Shown one piece after another: positions 1 through 10,989 of a DNA stretch of 64,000 bases; within the stretch, counting starts at the first letter, position 1; each line of letters starts with the position of its first letter. Below the pieces are notes generated by a model that ran no database searches, was not told the DNA's origin, and was given only the letters and a program-made list of their open reading frames with translations. The position numbers and the translations under genes are program-made. Source of the stretch: Stenotrophomonas rhizophila (GTDB lineage Bacteria > Pseudomonadota > Gammaproteobacteria > Xanthomonadales > Xanthomonadaceae); contig NZ_CP016294.1 of assembly GCF_001704155.1 (NCBI RefSeq), positions 2,725,501-2,789,500 of the forward strand, given 5' to 3'.

Positions 1-695
1 CGGAAGAACGCGTGCCGATGACCCGCATCCGCAAGCGCATCGCCGAACGCCTGATGGAGTCCAAGAACTCCACCGCCATGCTGACCACCTTCAACGAAGT
101 CGACCTGTCCAAGGTGTCGGCCGCGCGCAAGGACCTGCAGGACGAGTTCGTCAAGGCGCACGGCATCAAGCTGGGCTTCATGAGCTTCTTCGTGAAGGCC
201 GCCGCCAACGCGCTGCAGCGCTTCCCGCTGGTCAATGCCTCGATCGACGGCGACGACATCATCTACCACGGCTACTCGGACATCTCCATCGCGGTCTCGA
301 CCGAGAAGGGTCTGGTCACGCCGGTGCTGCGCAACGTCGAGCGCATGTCGTTCGCCGACATCGAAAAGACCATTGCCGACTACGCCAAGAAGGCCCGTGA
401 CGGCAAGCTCAGCCTGGAAGAACTGCAGGGCGGCACCTTCACCGTGACCAACGGCGGCACCTTCGGTTCGCTGCTGTCCACTCCGATCATCAACCCGCCG
501 CAGAGCGCCATCCTGGGCATGCACGCCATCAAGGAGCGTCCGATCGCCCAGAACGGCCAGGTCGTGATCGCGCCGATGATGTACCTGGCGATGTCCTACG
601 ACCACCGCATCATCGACGGCAAGGATTCGGTGCAGTTCCTGGTGGACATCAAGAACCAGCTGGAAAACCCGGGCCGCATGCTGTTCGGCCTGTAA
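1..695 (+). CDS. sucB: 2-oxoglutarate dehydrogenase E2 (dihydrolipoyl succinyltransferase), C-terminal part
   Basis: The gene enters from the left edge; the first complete in-frame codon is at base 3, so only the C-terminal ~231 residues are present. They form the 2-oxoacid dehydrogenase acyltransferase domain, which moves succinyl groups from lipoate to CoA in the TCA cycle. The catalytic stretch [11 protein letters not shown] (His...Asp) lies near the end, and [11 protein letters not shown] marks the entry to the catalytic core. The [12 protein letters not shown] sequence and the lpd gene 60 bases downstream favour SucB over the pyruvate dehydrogenase E2. The lipoyl and peripheral-binding domains must lie outside the window. 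Confidence 0.95.
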   Translation, partial: EERVPMTRIRKRIAERLMESKNSTAMLTTFNEVDLSKVSAARKDLQDEFVKAHGIKLGFMSFFVKAAANALQRFPLVNASIDGDDIIYHGYSDISIAVSTEKGLVTPVLRNVERMSFADIEKTIADYAKKARDGKLSLEELQGGTFTVTNGGTFGSLLSTPIINPPQSAILGMHAIKERPIAQNGQVVIAPMMYLAMSYDHRIIDGKDSVQFLVDIKNQLENPGRMLFGL

Positions 696-704
696 GACCT
701 CCCG

Positions 705-728
705 CCCCTCCGCGCCTGCGCGGAGGGG
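705..728. promoter_or_regulatory. Perfect hairpin between sucB and lpd
   Basis: CCCCTCCGCG and its exact complement flank a 4-base loop (CCTG) in the 60-base sucB-lpd gap. No U-run follows, so it is more likely an mRNA processing or stability element, or a partial attenuator, than a full terminator. The function is inferred from position only. Confidence 0.5.
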
Positions 729-755
729 TTCTGGTAAAGCATCAAGGAATTTTCA

Positions 756-2192
756 ATGGCTGAACAATTCGACGTTGTCGTCATCGGTGCCGGTCCGGCC
801 GGCTACCACGCCGCCATCCGCGCCGCGCAGCTGGGTCTGAAGACCGCCTGCATCGACGCTGCACTGGGCAAGGATGGCAAGCCGGCGCTGGGCGGTACCT
901 GCCTGCGCGTGGGCTGCATCCCGTCCAAGGCGCTGCTGGACTCCTCGCGCCAGTTCTGGAACATGGGCCACATCTTTGGCGACCACGGCATCAGCTTCAA
1001 GGACGCCAAGATGGACGTCGAGGCGATGGTTGGCCGCAAGGACAAGATCGTCAAGCAGTTCACTGGCGGCATCGCCATGCTGTTCAAGGCCAACAAGGTC
1101 ACCGCCTACTACGGTTTCGGTGAACTGCAGCCGGGCAACGTGGTCAAGGTCACCCAGCACGACGGCGAAGTCGTCGAGCTCAAGGGCACCAACGTGATCA
1201 TCGCCGCCGGTTCGGATTCGATCGAACTGCCGTTCGCCAAGTTCGACGGCGAGACCATCGTCGACAACGTCGGCGGCCTGGACTTCACCGAAGTGCCGGC
1301 GCGCCTGGCCGTGATCGGCGCCGGTGTGATCGGCCTGGAACTGGGCAGCGTGTGGAAGCGCCTCGGCGCCGAAGTGACCATCCTGGAAGCGCTGCCGACC
1401 TTCCTGGCCGCGGCCGATGCCGAAGTGGGCAAGGTTGCCGCCAAGGAATTCAAGAAGCAGGGCCTGGACATCCGCCTGGGTGCCAAGGTTTCCAAGGCGG
1501 AAGTGACCGGCAAGGGCAAGAAGAAGGAAGTCGCCCTGACCTACACCGACGCCGAAGGCGAAAAGAGCCTGGTGGTGGACAAGCTGCTGGTGGCCGTCGG
1601 CCGCCGCGCCGCGACCAAGGGCCTGCTGGCCGAAGGTACCGGCGTGAAGGTCAACGAGCGTGGCCAGATCGAAGTGGACGACCATTGCCACACCGGCGTT
1701 GATGGCGTGTGGGCGGTCGGCGACTGCGTGCGCGGCCCGATGCTGGCGCACAAGGGCTTCGAGGAAGGCATCGCGGTGGCCGAGCTGATCGCGGGCCTGC
1801 CGGGCCACGTCAACATGGACACCATTCCGTGGGTCATCTACACCGAGCCGGAACTGGCCTGGGTAGGCAAGACCGAGGAGCAGCTGAAGGCCGAAGGCAT
1901 TCCGTACAAGGCCGGCAGCTTCCCGTTCGCCGCCAACGGCCGCGCCGTGGCCATGATCGAGCCGGCTGGCTTCGTCAAGGTCCTGGCCCACGCCGAGACC
2001 GACCGCATCCTGGGCATGCACCTGGTCGGCGCGAACGTGTCCGAGCTGGTCCACGAAGGCGTGCTGACCATGGAGTTCAGTGGTTCGGCCGACGACCTGG
2101 CCCGCATCTGCCACGCCCACCCGTCCCTGTCGGAAGTCGTCCACGACGCCGCCATGGCCGTGAGCAAGCGCGCGATCCACAAGGCCAACTGA
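756..2192 (+). CDS. lpd: Dihydrolipoamide dehydrogenase (E3)
   Basis: FAD/NAD-dependent disulfide oxidoreductase of 478 residues that reoxidises dihydrolipoamide for 2-oxoacid dehydrogenase complexes. The N-terminal FAD motif is VVVIGAGPAGYHAA, the redox-active disulfide is in GGTCLRVGCIPSK, the NAD-binding motif is AVIGAGVIGLELG near residue 185, and the C-terminal dimer interface carries the His-Glu region HAHPSLSEVVHDA. Length and motifs are complete. The start ATG follows AAGGAATTTTCA. It sits directly after sucB and before a strong terminator, so it ends the operon. It may also serve other complexes, such as the E1 fusion encoded 5 kb away (inference). Confidence 0.97.
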   Translation: MAEQFDVVVIGAGPAGYHAAIRAAQLGLKTACIDAALGKDGKPALGGTCLRVGCIPSKALLDSSRQFWNMGHIFGDHGISFKDAKMDVEAMVGRKDKIVKQFTGGIAMLFKANKVTAYYGFGELQPGNVVKVTQHDGEVVELKGTNVIIAAGSDSIELPFAKFDGETIVDNVGGLDFTEVPARLAVIGAGVIGLELGSVWKRLGAEVTILEALPTFLAAADAEVGKVAAKEFKKQGLDIRLGAKVSKAEVTGKGKKKEVALTYTDAEGEKSLVVDKLLVAVGRRAATKGLLAEGTGVKVNERGQIEVDDHCHTGVDGVWAVGDCVRGPMLAHKGFEEGIAVAELIAGLPGHVNMDTIPWVIYTEPELAWVGKTEEQLKAEGIPYKAGSFPFAANGRAVAMIEPAGFVKVLAHAETDRILGMHLVGANVSELVHEGVLTMEFSGSADDLARICHAHPSLSEVVHDAAMAVSKRAIHKAN

Positions 2193-2214
2193 CCGGCCCC
2201 GTGGTGATGCAGCG

Positions 2215-2242
2215 AAAAACCCCGCTTAGGCGGGGTTTTTTC
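2215..2242 (+). terminator. Rho-independent terminator after lpd
   Basis: AAAAACCCCGC, a TTAG loop, then GCGGGG and a run of six T. It lies 23 bases after the lpd stop and closes the sucB-lpd operon. Confidence 0.9.
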
Positions 2243-2277
2243 TGGCCGTACGCCGTCCAATCGACGCATTGCCCCGC

Positions 2278-2362
2278 GTAGAGCCGACTGTCAGTCGGCT
2301 GCCGTAGGCGCGATCCCGGAACATCGCGCTGTGCGCGATAGCCGACTGACAGTCGGCTCTAC
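2278..2362. repeat. Inverted pair of GTAG-type REP (SMAG-like) palindromes
   Basis: GTAGAGCCGACTGTCAGTCGGC occurs forward at 2278 and inverted at 2341-2362, so the two GTAG ends face outward. Each copy is itself a hairpin. The inverted copy's CTAC supplies the TAG stop of the small minus-strand gene next to it. GTAG-headed palindromes are the known SMAG family of Stenotrophomonas. Confidence 0.85.
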
Positions 2363-2577
2363 CGTGCTGTCGCCATGCGGCCGCCACCCAGCAGGCGTGC
2401 GGGCAGCATGAGCAGTGCACCCAGGAACGCGAACAGCGCCGAGAAGGTGACGCCGACCAGCCGGAACGGCAGGCTCAGCAACCATACGAACGGCCAGGCC
2501 AGCAGGGCCAGGATCGCCAGCGGCCAGCACAGCACGAACAGCAGGCACCACACGCCGAGCGCGAACAGGGTCTTCAT
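2359..2577 (-). CDS. Small hydrophobic membrane protein, 72 aa
   Basis: A 72-residue protein starting MKTLFALGVWCLLFVLCW, made of two or three closely spaced hydrophobic segments and a short basic tail (LLGGGRMATAR). I do not recognise a named family. The start was chosen at 2577 because a GGAG lies 8 bases upstream; the reading frame stays open further upstream without a better site. The TAG stop lies inside the GTAG of a REP repeat. It is downstream of dnaB on the same strand, about 100 bases away. It is probably an inner-membrane protein; function unknown. Confidence 0.6.
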   Translation of the reverse strand: MKTLFALGVWCLLFVLCWPLAILALLAWPFVWLLSLPFRLVGVTFSALFAFLGALLMLPARLLGGGRMATAR

Positions 2578-2681
2578 GACGGTCTCCAGGGCGGCACCTT
2601 GCCGCGGCAGGACCACGTTGCCGCCCTGCCCGCCCGGGTTCAACCGGTTTGCGACGAAACCCCGGATCCGCCGACGAAACC

Positions 2682-4106
2682 TTATTCGAACGACCCCACC
2701 GAATCGTGCGACAGGTTATCGAACCGGGTGTACTCGCCGAAGAACTTGAGCTTGCACGAGCCGGTCGGGCCGCCTCGGTGCTTGCCGATGATGATCTCGG
2801 CCAGCCCCTTGTCCGGGGAATTTTCCTTGTTGTAGTAATCGTCGCGGTAGATGAACACGATCATGTCCGCGTCCTGCTCGATTGCGCCGGATTCGCGAAG
2901 GTCGGCCATCACCGGGCGTTTGTCGGTTCGGGTTTCCAGCGAGCGGTTGAGCTGCGACAGCGCGATCACCGGCACGTTCAGTTCCTTGGCCAGGCCCTTG
3001 AGCGAACGCGAGATTTCCGAGATTTCCGTGGCGCGGTTTTCGCTGTTGCCCGGCACGCTCATCAGCTGCAGGTAGTCGATCACGATCAACCCCAGGTCAT
3101 GCTCGCGCTTGAGGCGGCGGCACTTGGAGCGCAGGATCTCCGGCGACACGCCCGGCGTGTCGTCGATGAAGATCTTGGTTTCCTTCAGCATGCGGATGGC
3201 GCCGGTGACCCGGCTCCAGTCCTCGTCTTCCAGCTGGCCGGTACGCAGGCGCTGGGCGTTGATGCGGCCGTTGGAGGAAATCAGGCGCATGGCCAGCTGC
3301 GACGCCGACATTTCCATCGAGAACACCGCCACGCCCTTCTTGGACTTGATGGCGGCGTACTCGGCGATGTTCAGCGCGAAGGTGGTCTTGCCCATGGCCG
3401 GTCGCGCGGCCAGGATGATCAGGTCGGTCGGCTGCAGGCCGGCGGTCATCGCGTCGAAGTCGGCGTAGCCGGTGGGCAGGCCGGTGATGTTGCCGCCGTT
3501 CTCGAAGCGGTTGCGCAGCTCTTCGAAAGCGTCCTTCAGCGCGCCGGGCATCGCCACGAAATCGGTGCGGCCACGCGCGCCCTGCTCTGCGATGGCGAAC
3601 ACGGATTTTTCCGCCGCCGACAGCAGTTCGCTGCTCTCGCGGCCTTCCGGCTGGAAACCATCGTTGACGATGTCGGTGCCGACCTGGATCAGCTGCCGCA
3701 GCACCGCCTTGTCGCGCACGATCTCGGCATAGGCCGAGATGTTGGCCGCCGACGGCGTGGTGCTGGCCAGTTCGATCAGGTAGGCGCCATCGCCGACCAG
3801 TTCCATCTTGCCCTGCGATTCGAACCACTCGCCCAGGGTCACCGCATCGAACGGGCGGTCGCGCTCGGACAGCTCGCGGATCGCCCGGTAGATGGTCTGG
3901 TGGTCGCGCCGGTAGAAGTCGGTTTCGGTCAGCTGGTCGTTGATCCGGTCGTAGCTTTCCGGGGCCAGCATCAAGCCGCCCAGCACCGCCTGCTCGGCCT
4001 CGATCGAATGCGGAGGCACGCGCAGCGCGTCGATGCGCATCTCGTCGCGATCAAAGCGGTCACCGCGGTCTTTGCGGTCGGAACGGAAGCCGGAGCGGGC
4101 GGACAT
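2682..4106 (-). CDS. dnaB: Replicative DNA helicase DnaB
   Basis: Hexameric 5'-3' helicase of the replication fork, 474 residues, the usual length. The N-terminal DnaB domain (IEAEQAVLGGLM near residue 35) is followed by the RecA-like ATPase with Walker A ARPAMGKT near residue 235, Walker B-type LIVIDYLQLM and the C-terminal SQLNRSLETRTDKRP and DLRESGAIEQDAD motifs. A basic, charged extension of about 25 residues precedes the domain. No intein is present. A consensus DnaA box lies about 80 bases upstream of the start, which suggests coupling of expression to DnaA (inference). Confidence 0.97.
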   Translation of the reverse strand: MSARSGFRSDRKDRGDRFDRDEMRIDALRVPPHSIEAEQAVLGGLMLAPESYDRINDQLTETDFYRRDHQTIYRAIRELSERDRPFDAVTLGEWFESQGKMELVGDGAYLIELASTTPSAANISAYAEIVRDKAVLRQLIQVGTDIVNDGFQPEGRESSELLSAAEKSVFAIAEQGARGRTDFVAMPGALKDAFEELRNRFENGGNITGLPTGYADFDAMTAGLQPTDLIILAARPAMGKTTFALNIAEYAAIKSKKGVAVFSMEMSASQLAMRLISSNGRINAQRLRTGQLEDEDWSRVTGAIRMLKETKIFIDDTPGVSPEILRSKCRRLKREHDLGLIVIDYLQLMSVPGNSENRATEISEISRSLKGLAKELNVPVIALSQLNRSLETRTDKRPVMADLRESGAIEQDADMIVFIYRDDYYNKENSPDKGLAEIIIGKHRGGPTGSCKLKFFGEYTRFDNLSHDSVGSFE

Positions 4107-4182
4107 GAGGGGGTGTTCTTCCTGCAGAGTGGAGCGTGGGACATGGTAGGCACGGAGCGGCCGCCACAGCCATGCACAACCC

Positions 4183-4202
4183 TGTGGATAAGCAGTGGAT
4201 AG
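4183..4202 (-). promoter_or_regulatory. DnaA box (TTATCCACA) plus a weaker second box upstream of dnaB
   Basis: TGTGGATAA at 4183-4191 is the exact complement of the consensus DnaA box TTATCCACA. A related AGTGGATAG (two mismatches) follows at 4194-4202, 11 bases on in the same orientation, about one helical turn. They lie 77-96 bases upstream of the dnaB start. The match is seen directly; a regulatory role is inferred. Confidence 0.55.
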
Positions 4203-4223
4203 CTGTGCGCACCGGGCGCAGAC

Positions 4224-4315
4224 GGCACGACCAACGGTCGTGCCCTACCGGTTGCAGGTCGGCGTGTGGCCGGATGCCGACCCTGTCGGGTAGCGCACGA
4301 CCGTTGGTCGTGCGC
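4224..4315. repeat. Inverted pair of GTAG-type REP palindromes
   Basis: An inverted copy (GGCACGACCAACGGTCGTGC followed by CCTAC, 4224-4248) and a forward copy (GTAGCGCACGACCG...GGTCGTGCGC, 4290-4315), so the GTAG ends face each other. They sit in the gap between dnaB and the FMN reductase gene and could act as a hairpin terminator for neither gene in particular. Confidence 0.85.
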
Positions 4316-4346
4316 CTTGCCGCTCATTATCGCAGAACCACCGGGT

Positions 4347-4907
4347 TCAATGCTGACCGCCGTGGGTGGCGATCCAGGCCAGGAACTTGTCCACGAAGCC
4401 CTGCAGGAAGTCGCGGGTGCCCTCGTTGCTGATCCCGCCCTGCGGGTCGATCAGCCCTTCCTTGAAGTGGACGAACGCCTCGGGCTGGCCCAGCACCGGC
4501 ATGTCCAGGTAGGCCAGGATGTTGCGCAGGTGCTGCTGGGCCAGCGCGGTGCCGATGGCGCCGATCGAAGCACCGATCACCGCGGCGGGTTTGCCGGCGA
4601 AGGCGCTGTGGCCGTACGGCCGCGAGCCAATGTCGATGGCGTTCTTGAGCACGCCGGGCACCGAGCGGTTGTATTCAGGGGTGACGAACAGCACCGCATC
4701 GGCCTTCTTGATCTGCTCCTTCAGGCGAAGACCTTCGGCCGGGTAATCCTTGTCGAAGTCCTGGTTGTACAGCGGCAGGTCGCCGATCTGCACGTACTCG
4801 AAACTGGCCTTTCCGGCGGCCAGCTTCTCCAGCGCATGGGCCAGGGCCTGGTTGTGCGAGCCGGTGCGCAGGCTGCCGACCAGCACGGCGATGGTGGGGG
4901 TTGCCAT
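4347..4907 (-). CDS. NADPH-dependent FMN reductase / quinone reductase (flavodoxin-like)
   Basis: A 186-residue flavodoxin-fold oxidoreductase of the NADPH-dependent FMN reductase family (ChrR/YieF-like). It probably reduces flavins, quinones, azo compounds or chromate with NAD(P)H in the cytoplasm. The phosphate-binding loop is LVGSLRTGSHNQALA near the N-terminus. The family motif LFVTPEYNRSVPGVLKNAIDIGSR follows in the middle, with the Pro-Glu-Tyr-Asn core. The start at 4907 was chosen because GGAG lies 8 bases upstream and the flavodoxin strand begins at residue 4. It is a single gene between REP pairs. Exact substrate unknown. Confidence 0.85.
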   Translation of the reverse strand: MATPTIAVLVGSLRTGSHNQALAHALEKLAAGKASFEYVQIGDLPLYNQDFDKDYPAEGLRLKEQIKKADAVLFVTPEYNRSVPGVLKNAIDIGSRPYGHSAFAGKPAAVIGASIGAIGTALAQQHLRNILAYLDMPVLGQPEAFVHFKEGLIDPQGGISNEGTRDFLQGFVDKFLAWIATHGGQH

Positions 4908-4980
4908 GAAGGAGCTCCGTTCGGGGGGGAACGACCAGCGTAGGCATGACAGGTGTTGCGCACGGTGAAGGCGTCCATGG

Positions 4981-5042
4981 GACACGCATGGCGTGTCGCT
5001 ACGCTGCCATCCCCGGGCGTAGGGACACGCCATGCGTGTCCG
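4981..5042. repeat. Inverted pair of GTAG-type REP palindromes
   Basis: GACACGCATGGCGTGTCGCTAC (inverted, 4981-5002) and GTAGGGACACGCCATGCGTGTC (forward, 5019-5040). Together they fill the gap between the asnB stop and the FMN reductase start. Confidence 0.85.
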
Positions 5043-5054
5043 GCGCGGTGCCGG

Positions 5055-6998
5055 TCACGCGCGCGGAACCGCCGCTCTCGCCTCTTTCCAATGCGCCTGC
5101 CAGGCCTGGAACATCAGCACGTTCCACAGATGGGTATGCCATTTGCGCTCGCCCTGCTGGAACTGCTTCCACAGAGGAACAATGGCATCCACATGGAACA
5201 CGCCTTCGGTCTGCAACCGCACCGGATCCAGCAGTTCATCAGCCCAGCCGCGCAGGTCGCCCTTCAACCATGCGCTGACCGGCGCACCAAAGCCGCGCTT
5301 GGGCCGGTGCACCATGTCCTGCGGCACGTAACGGCCCAGCACCCGCTTCAGCATGTACTTGCTCACCCCATCGCGCTGCTTCATCGACAGCGGCAGCGAC
5401 CAGGCGAACCCGGCCACGCGCCAGTCCAGCAGCGGCGCCCGCGCCTCCAGGCTGACCGCCATGCTGGTGCGGTCCACCTTGCACAGCAGGTCATCGGGCA
5501 GGTACGTACTGAAATCGGCCAGCATCATCGCGTCGGCCGGCGAGCCGGCGCCGTGCAGCGGGTCGGCTAGGTCATAGAAGCTGCCCGCGCCGCGCGCGCC
5601 GATCACCGCGGACACCGGGTCGCGCCAGCGCGAAATGCGGTTGCGGTACACATCGCCGATGCCGCGCGCCCCGGTTTCGGCCAGCAGCGCAGCCAGGCCG
5701 CCGGTGCGCGAGGCCTCGCCCTGGGTCTGCGAATGGGCGGCCATCCAGCGCCGCAGCGGCGCCGGTACCCGGCCCAGCAGCGTCCAGTTGCGCAGCGCGC
5801 GCTGGTAGCGGCTGTAGCCGAAGAACAGCTCATCGCCGCCGTCCCCGGACAGCGCCACGGTCACCGCGCTGCGCGCCAGCCGTGCCACCAGTGCGGTCGG
5901 CACCTGCGAGGCATCGGCGAACGGCTCGTCGAACATCGCCGGCAGCGCCGGCACCACCGCCAGCGCATCGGCGCCGCTGACATACAGCTCGGTGTGGTCG
6001 GTGCCCAGGTGGGTGGCCAGGGCCTTGGCCAGCGGCGCCTCATCGTGGTCCGAGCCCTGGAACCCGATGCTGAAACTGTGGATCGGCGTGGACGACTGCG
6101 ACTGCATCAGTGCCGCCACCACCGACGAATCGGTACCGCCAGAGAGGAACACGCCCACCGGCACGTCGGCCACCATGCGCAGCCCGACCGCATCGCGCAG
6201 CAGGGCATCGAGCTGGTTCTCGGCCTCCTCGTCGCTGCCCACGAACGGCGAGGCCAGCGCCTGCTGCATGCGCTCACGCGCATTCCAGAACGGCAGCTGC
6301 TGCTGGTCGGGGCGGTGCGCGGCCGCACCGGCGGCCACTGCGGCGGCATCCAGGCGCAGCACCCGGCCCGGCATCAGCTTGAAGCAGCGTTCGTGTATGC
6401 AGTGCGGGGCCGGAATATAGTCCAACCGCATCAGCAGGGTCAGCGCGTCGCGGTCGATATCGTTGTCGAACGCGGGGTGCTGCCACAGCGCCTTCAGCTC
6501 CGAGCCGAACACCAGCGTGTCGCCGGCCCAGCCGTAGTACAGCGGCTTCTTGCCGACCCGGTCGCGGGCCAGCCACAGGCACTGCTCGGCGCGGTCCCAC
6601 AGGGCGATGGCGAACATGCCATTGGCACGCTGCAGGGTCTCGTCCAGGCCCCAGGCCACGAACGCGGCCAGCAGCACTTCGGTGTCGGAATGCCCACGGA
6701 AAGCATGGCCGCGCGCCTCCAGCTCCAGCCGCAGCGCGGCGAAGTTGTAGACCTCGCCGTTGTAGGCCAGCACATAGCGGCCGTCGTCGGACGCCATCGG
6801 CTGGTGGCCCAGCGGCGACAGGTCCAGGATGCTCAGCCGGCGGTGCGCCAGCGCGATGCCACTGGCCGCGTCGGCCCACACCCCGCTGTCATCGGGACCA
6901 CGGTGCACCAGCGCATCGCCCATGCGGCGCGCCTGCTGTTCCAACGCGGCCTGCTCCCGTACCGGGGCGGCCAGCAACATTCCTGCCAGTCCACACAT
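5055..6998 (-). CDS. asnB: Glutamine-dependent asparagine synthetase / AsnB-type amidotransferase
   Basis: A 647-residue class-II glutamine amidotransferase joined to an ATP-pyrophosphatase synthetase domain. The catalytic Cys2 is exposed at the N-terminus (MCGLAGML). The glutaminase half reads VHRGPDDSGVW, HRRLSILDLS and YNGEVYNF. The PP-loop SGGTDSS lies near residue 288, followed by ALSGDGGDELFFGYSRY. It is about 90 residues longer than E. coli AsnB, as in AsnB paralogues tied to natural-product or envelope modification. The start lies 3 bases after the stop of the fused E1 gene, so the two form an operon. Either free asparagine synthesis or amidation of a special substrate is possible. 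Confidence 0.88.
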   Translation of the reverse strand: MCGLAGMLLAAPVREQAALEQQARRMGDALVHRGPDDSGVWADAASGIALAHRRLSILDLSPLGHQPMASDDGRYVLAYNGEVYNFAALRLELEARGHAFRGHSDTEVLLAAFVAWGLDETLQRANGMFAIALWDRAEQCLWLARDRVGKKPLYYGWAGDTLVFGSELKALWQHPAFDNDIDRDALTLLMRLDYIPAPHCIHERCFKLMPGRVLRLDAAAVAAGAAAHRPDQQQLPFWNARERMQQALASPFVGSDEEAENQLDALLRDAVGLRMVADVPVGVFLSGGTDSSVVAALMQSQSSTPIHSFSIGFQGSDHDEAPLAKALATHLGTDHTELYVSGADALAVVPALPAMFDEPFADASQVPTALVARLARSAVTVALSGDGGDELFFGYSRYQRALRNWTLLGRVPAPLRRWMAAHSQTQGEASRTGGLAALLAETGARGIGDVYRNRISRWRDPVSAVIGARGAGSFYDLADPLHGAGSPADAMMLADFSTYLPDDLLCKVDRTSMAVSLEARAPLLDWRVAGFAWSLPLSMKQRDGVSKYMLKRVLGRYVPQDMVHRPKRGFGAPVSAWLKGDLRGWADELLDPVRLQTEGVFHVDAIVPLWKQFQQGERKWHTHLWNVLMFQAWQAHWKEARAAVPRA

Positions 6999-7001
6999 GC
7001 G

Positions 7002-9281
<2,280 letters not shown>

Positions 9282-9348
9282 GCACACCCTCCAGCTGGGC
9301 CGAACGGACGACCGCGCCGAGCATCGCCCAAAAAGGGGACGGAGGTGG

Positions 9349-9909
9349 TTAAGCGGACTTAACCTCCTCCGTCCCCCTTCGACGCCACTGGTGGCGCGAC
9401 TGCCCCCAGATCTCGATCGGCTTGACGTCGTGCGGCGGCGGCAGCTCGCCCATGCGCAGCAGCGTGCTGCCCAGCTTGCGCGCAACGGCCTTGGAGTTCT
9501 CATTGGCCGCATCGATGGTGTGGATCACCTCGTCCCAGCCCAGCGTGTCGAACGCCCAGTCGATGGCGGCAACCGCCGCCTCCGGTGCGTAGCCCTTGCC
9601 CCAGCTGGCGTGGCGGATGCTCCAGCCGACTTCGGTCCCAGGCCAGTCCAGCGGTTGCCACGGCCCCATGCGCCCCACCCAGTCGCCGCTGCTCTTCTCG
9701 ATCACCGAGAACATCGAGAAGCCATACAGGTGCCAACTGCCCGCCAGGCAGCTGAAACTGCGCCAGGCCTGGGACGGCGCCTGCACCCCGCCCAGGTGCT
9801 GCATCACCTGCGGATCGGTGCAGAACTGCAGGAAGGCGTCAAAGTCCTCCGCGCGTGGCGGGCGCAGGATCAGCCGGTCGGTTTCCAGGCGCAGATCGAA
9901 AATGCTCAT
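9349..9909 (-). CDS. GNAT family N-acetyltransferase (RimJ/RimL-like)
   Basis: A 186-residue acetyl-CoA-dependent acyltransferase. The N-terminus LETDRLILRPPRAEDFDAF is typical of the RimJ/RimL (Acetyltransf_3) subgroup. The acetyl-CoA loop lies in VGWSIRHASWGKGYAPEAA, followed by IHTIDAANENSKAVARKLG, the usual helix alpha-4 region. The start at 9909 was chosen because the domain begins within five residues of it. The gene lies upstream of the E1-asnB pair on the same strand, about 70 bases from its start, and may be cotranscribed. Substrate unknown. Confidence 0.85.
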   Translation of the reverse strand: MSIFDLRLETDRLILRPPRAEDFDAFLQFCTDPQVMQHLGGVQAPSQAWRSFSCLAGSWHLYGFSMFSVIEKSSGDWVGRMGPWQPLDWPGTEVGWSIRHASWGKGYAPEAAVAAIDWAFDTLGWDEVIHTIDAANENSKAVARKLGSTLLRMGELPPPHDVKPIEIWGQSRHQWRRRGTEEVKSA

Positions 9910-9954
9910 GCGGTACCCCGTTGGTAAGCCGGGTGCCATCTTCGCAGAACGAAA

Positions 9955-9977
9955 GAGGCCGGCAAGATGCCGGCCTC
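9955..9977. terminator. Bidirectional hairpin terminator candidate
   Basis: GAGGCCGGC, AAGAT loop, GCCGGCCTC followed by TTCGT; on the minus strand it is followed by TTTCG. It separates the glycine-zipper gene from the acetyltransferase gene downstream on the minus strand. U-tracts are short, so strength is uncertain. Confidence 0.55.
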
Positions 9978-10003
9978 TTCGTACCTGCTGCACAGCGCCC
10001 CGA

Positions 10004-10828
10004 TTACTGGCGGGCGGTATCCAGCGCGGCGGTCTGGGTGACCAGCTGGCCGTCCACGACCGGCAGGCGGTCGCTGCTGGGCTTGTTGGCCATCTTGACG
10101 GTCTTTTCAACGCCGTCGTAGCGGTAGGTCACGTTGTAGCCGGTGACGTTGCTGGTGGTGCCCATGGCGATGCGGTTGCCCGGCTTGCTAGCCATGCGCA
10201 TGGTGCCGGTGGTGCCGTCTTCATTGCGGTAGGTCACGTTGTAGCCGGTGACCTTGGTCGATTCAGAGGTGGCCGTTTCGGTGTGGCACTGGCGCTCGGT
10301 GCGGTTGACCACGCGGCCACCGACGTGGCGCTTGTCCACCTGGTTGCCGATCACGCCGCCAGCAACGGCGCCGGCGGCGGTGGCGGCCTTGCGGCCATTG
10401 CCGCCGCCCACCTGGTTGCCCAGCAGGCCACCGATGACGGCGCCGGCCACGGTGCCGCCGACATTGCCGTCGCGCTCGGGCAGGCGTTCCTGCACCACCA
10501 CGTCGTTGCAGACCTCGTGCGGGGTCTGGGTGGTGGAGGTCTCACGCACCGGCTCGGTGCCGATCACGGTGGCGTAGGCCTTTTCCTTCTGGGTCAGCGG
10601 ATCGACCTTGACCACGTCGGCGTATTCCAGCCGGCCGGCCTTGTCCACGGCGAGTTCGTCGGTGCGCGCACCATCGTCGGCCAGCGGCGTGGTGTCCAGG
10701 CTCGGGCGGGTCTGCGCGGCGGTAACCGGGTCGGTGGAGCTACCGCTTTTCATGAAGGCGGCGGTGGCGATGCCCCCGACCAGCAGGGCGCCTGCAGCGA
10801 CCAGGACAGTAGTAGTTGTGCTTTTCAT
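10004..10828 (-). CDS. Glycine-zipper 2TM-domain envelope protein
   Basis: A 274-residue protein with an N-terminal hydrophobic anchor or uncleaved signal (TVLVAAGALLVGGIATAAF) and a central glycine zipper near residues 125-170 (GGTVAGAVIGGLLGNQVGGG...AGAVAGGVIGNQVDKR), like the Rick_17kDa/SlyB class. The C-terminal half carries two copies of a VTGYNVTYR unit, seen as KVTGYNVTYRNEDG and NVTGYNVTYRYDG. The start at 10828 follows GGGAG by 6 bases. It probably sits in the periplasm or envelope and may respond to envelope stress, as other glycine-zipper proteins do. Precise role unknown. Confidence 0.75.
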   Translation of the reverse strand: MKSTTTTVLVAAGALLVGGIATAAFMKSGSSTDPVTAAQTRPSLDTTPLADDGARTDELAVDKAGRLEYADVVKVDPLTQKEKAYATVIGTEPVRETSTTQTPHEVCNDVVVQERLPERDGNVGGTVAGAVIGGLLGNQVGGGNGRKAATAAGAVAGGVIGNQVDKRHVGGRVVNRTERQCHTETATSESTKVTGYNVTYRNEDGTTGTMRMASKPGNRIAMGTTSNVTGYNVTYRYDGVEKTVKMANKPSSDRLPVVDGQLVTQTAALDTARQ

Positions 10829-10989
10829 ATCCGACTCCCTGCGGGCGATCCGCAACGTTCTTGATGCGGATTCCAGCATGCGAACCCTGAACGGTATCTC
10901 CACATGACGCTTACGACCCGCCTCCCCATTCAGGTTCTGTCGTCGCAGGGCTCGTGATAGCGTTTACACCACTTGTCGAGGAGAGTGCG

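Noticed and set aside
705..728. Hairpin between sucB and lpd as a full terminator
   Set aside because: No U-run follows it and the genes form a known operon.
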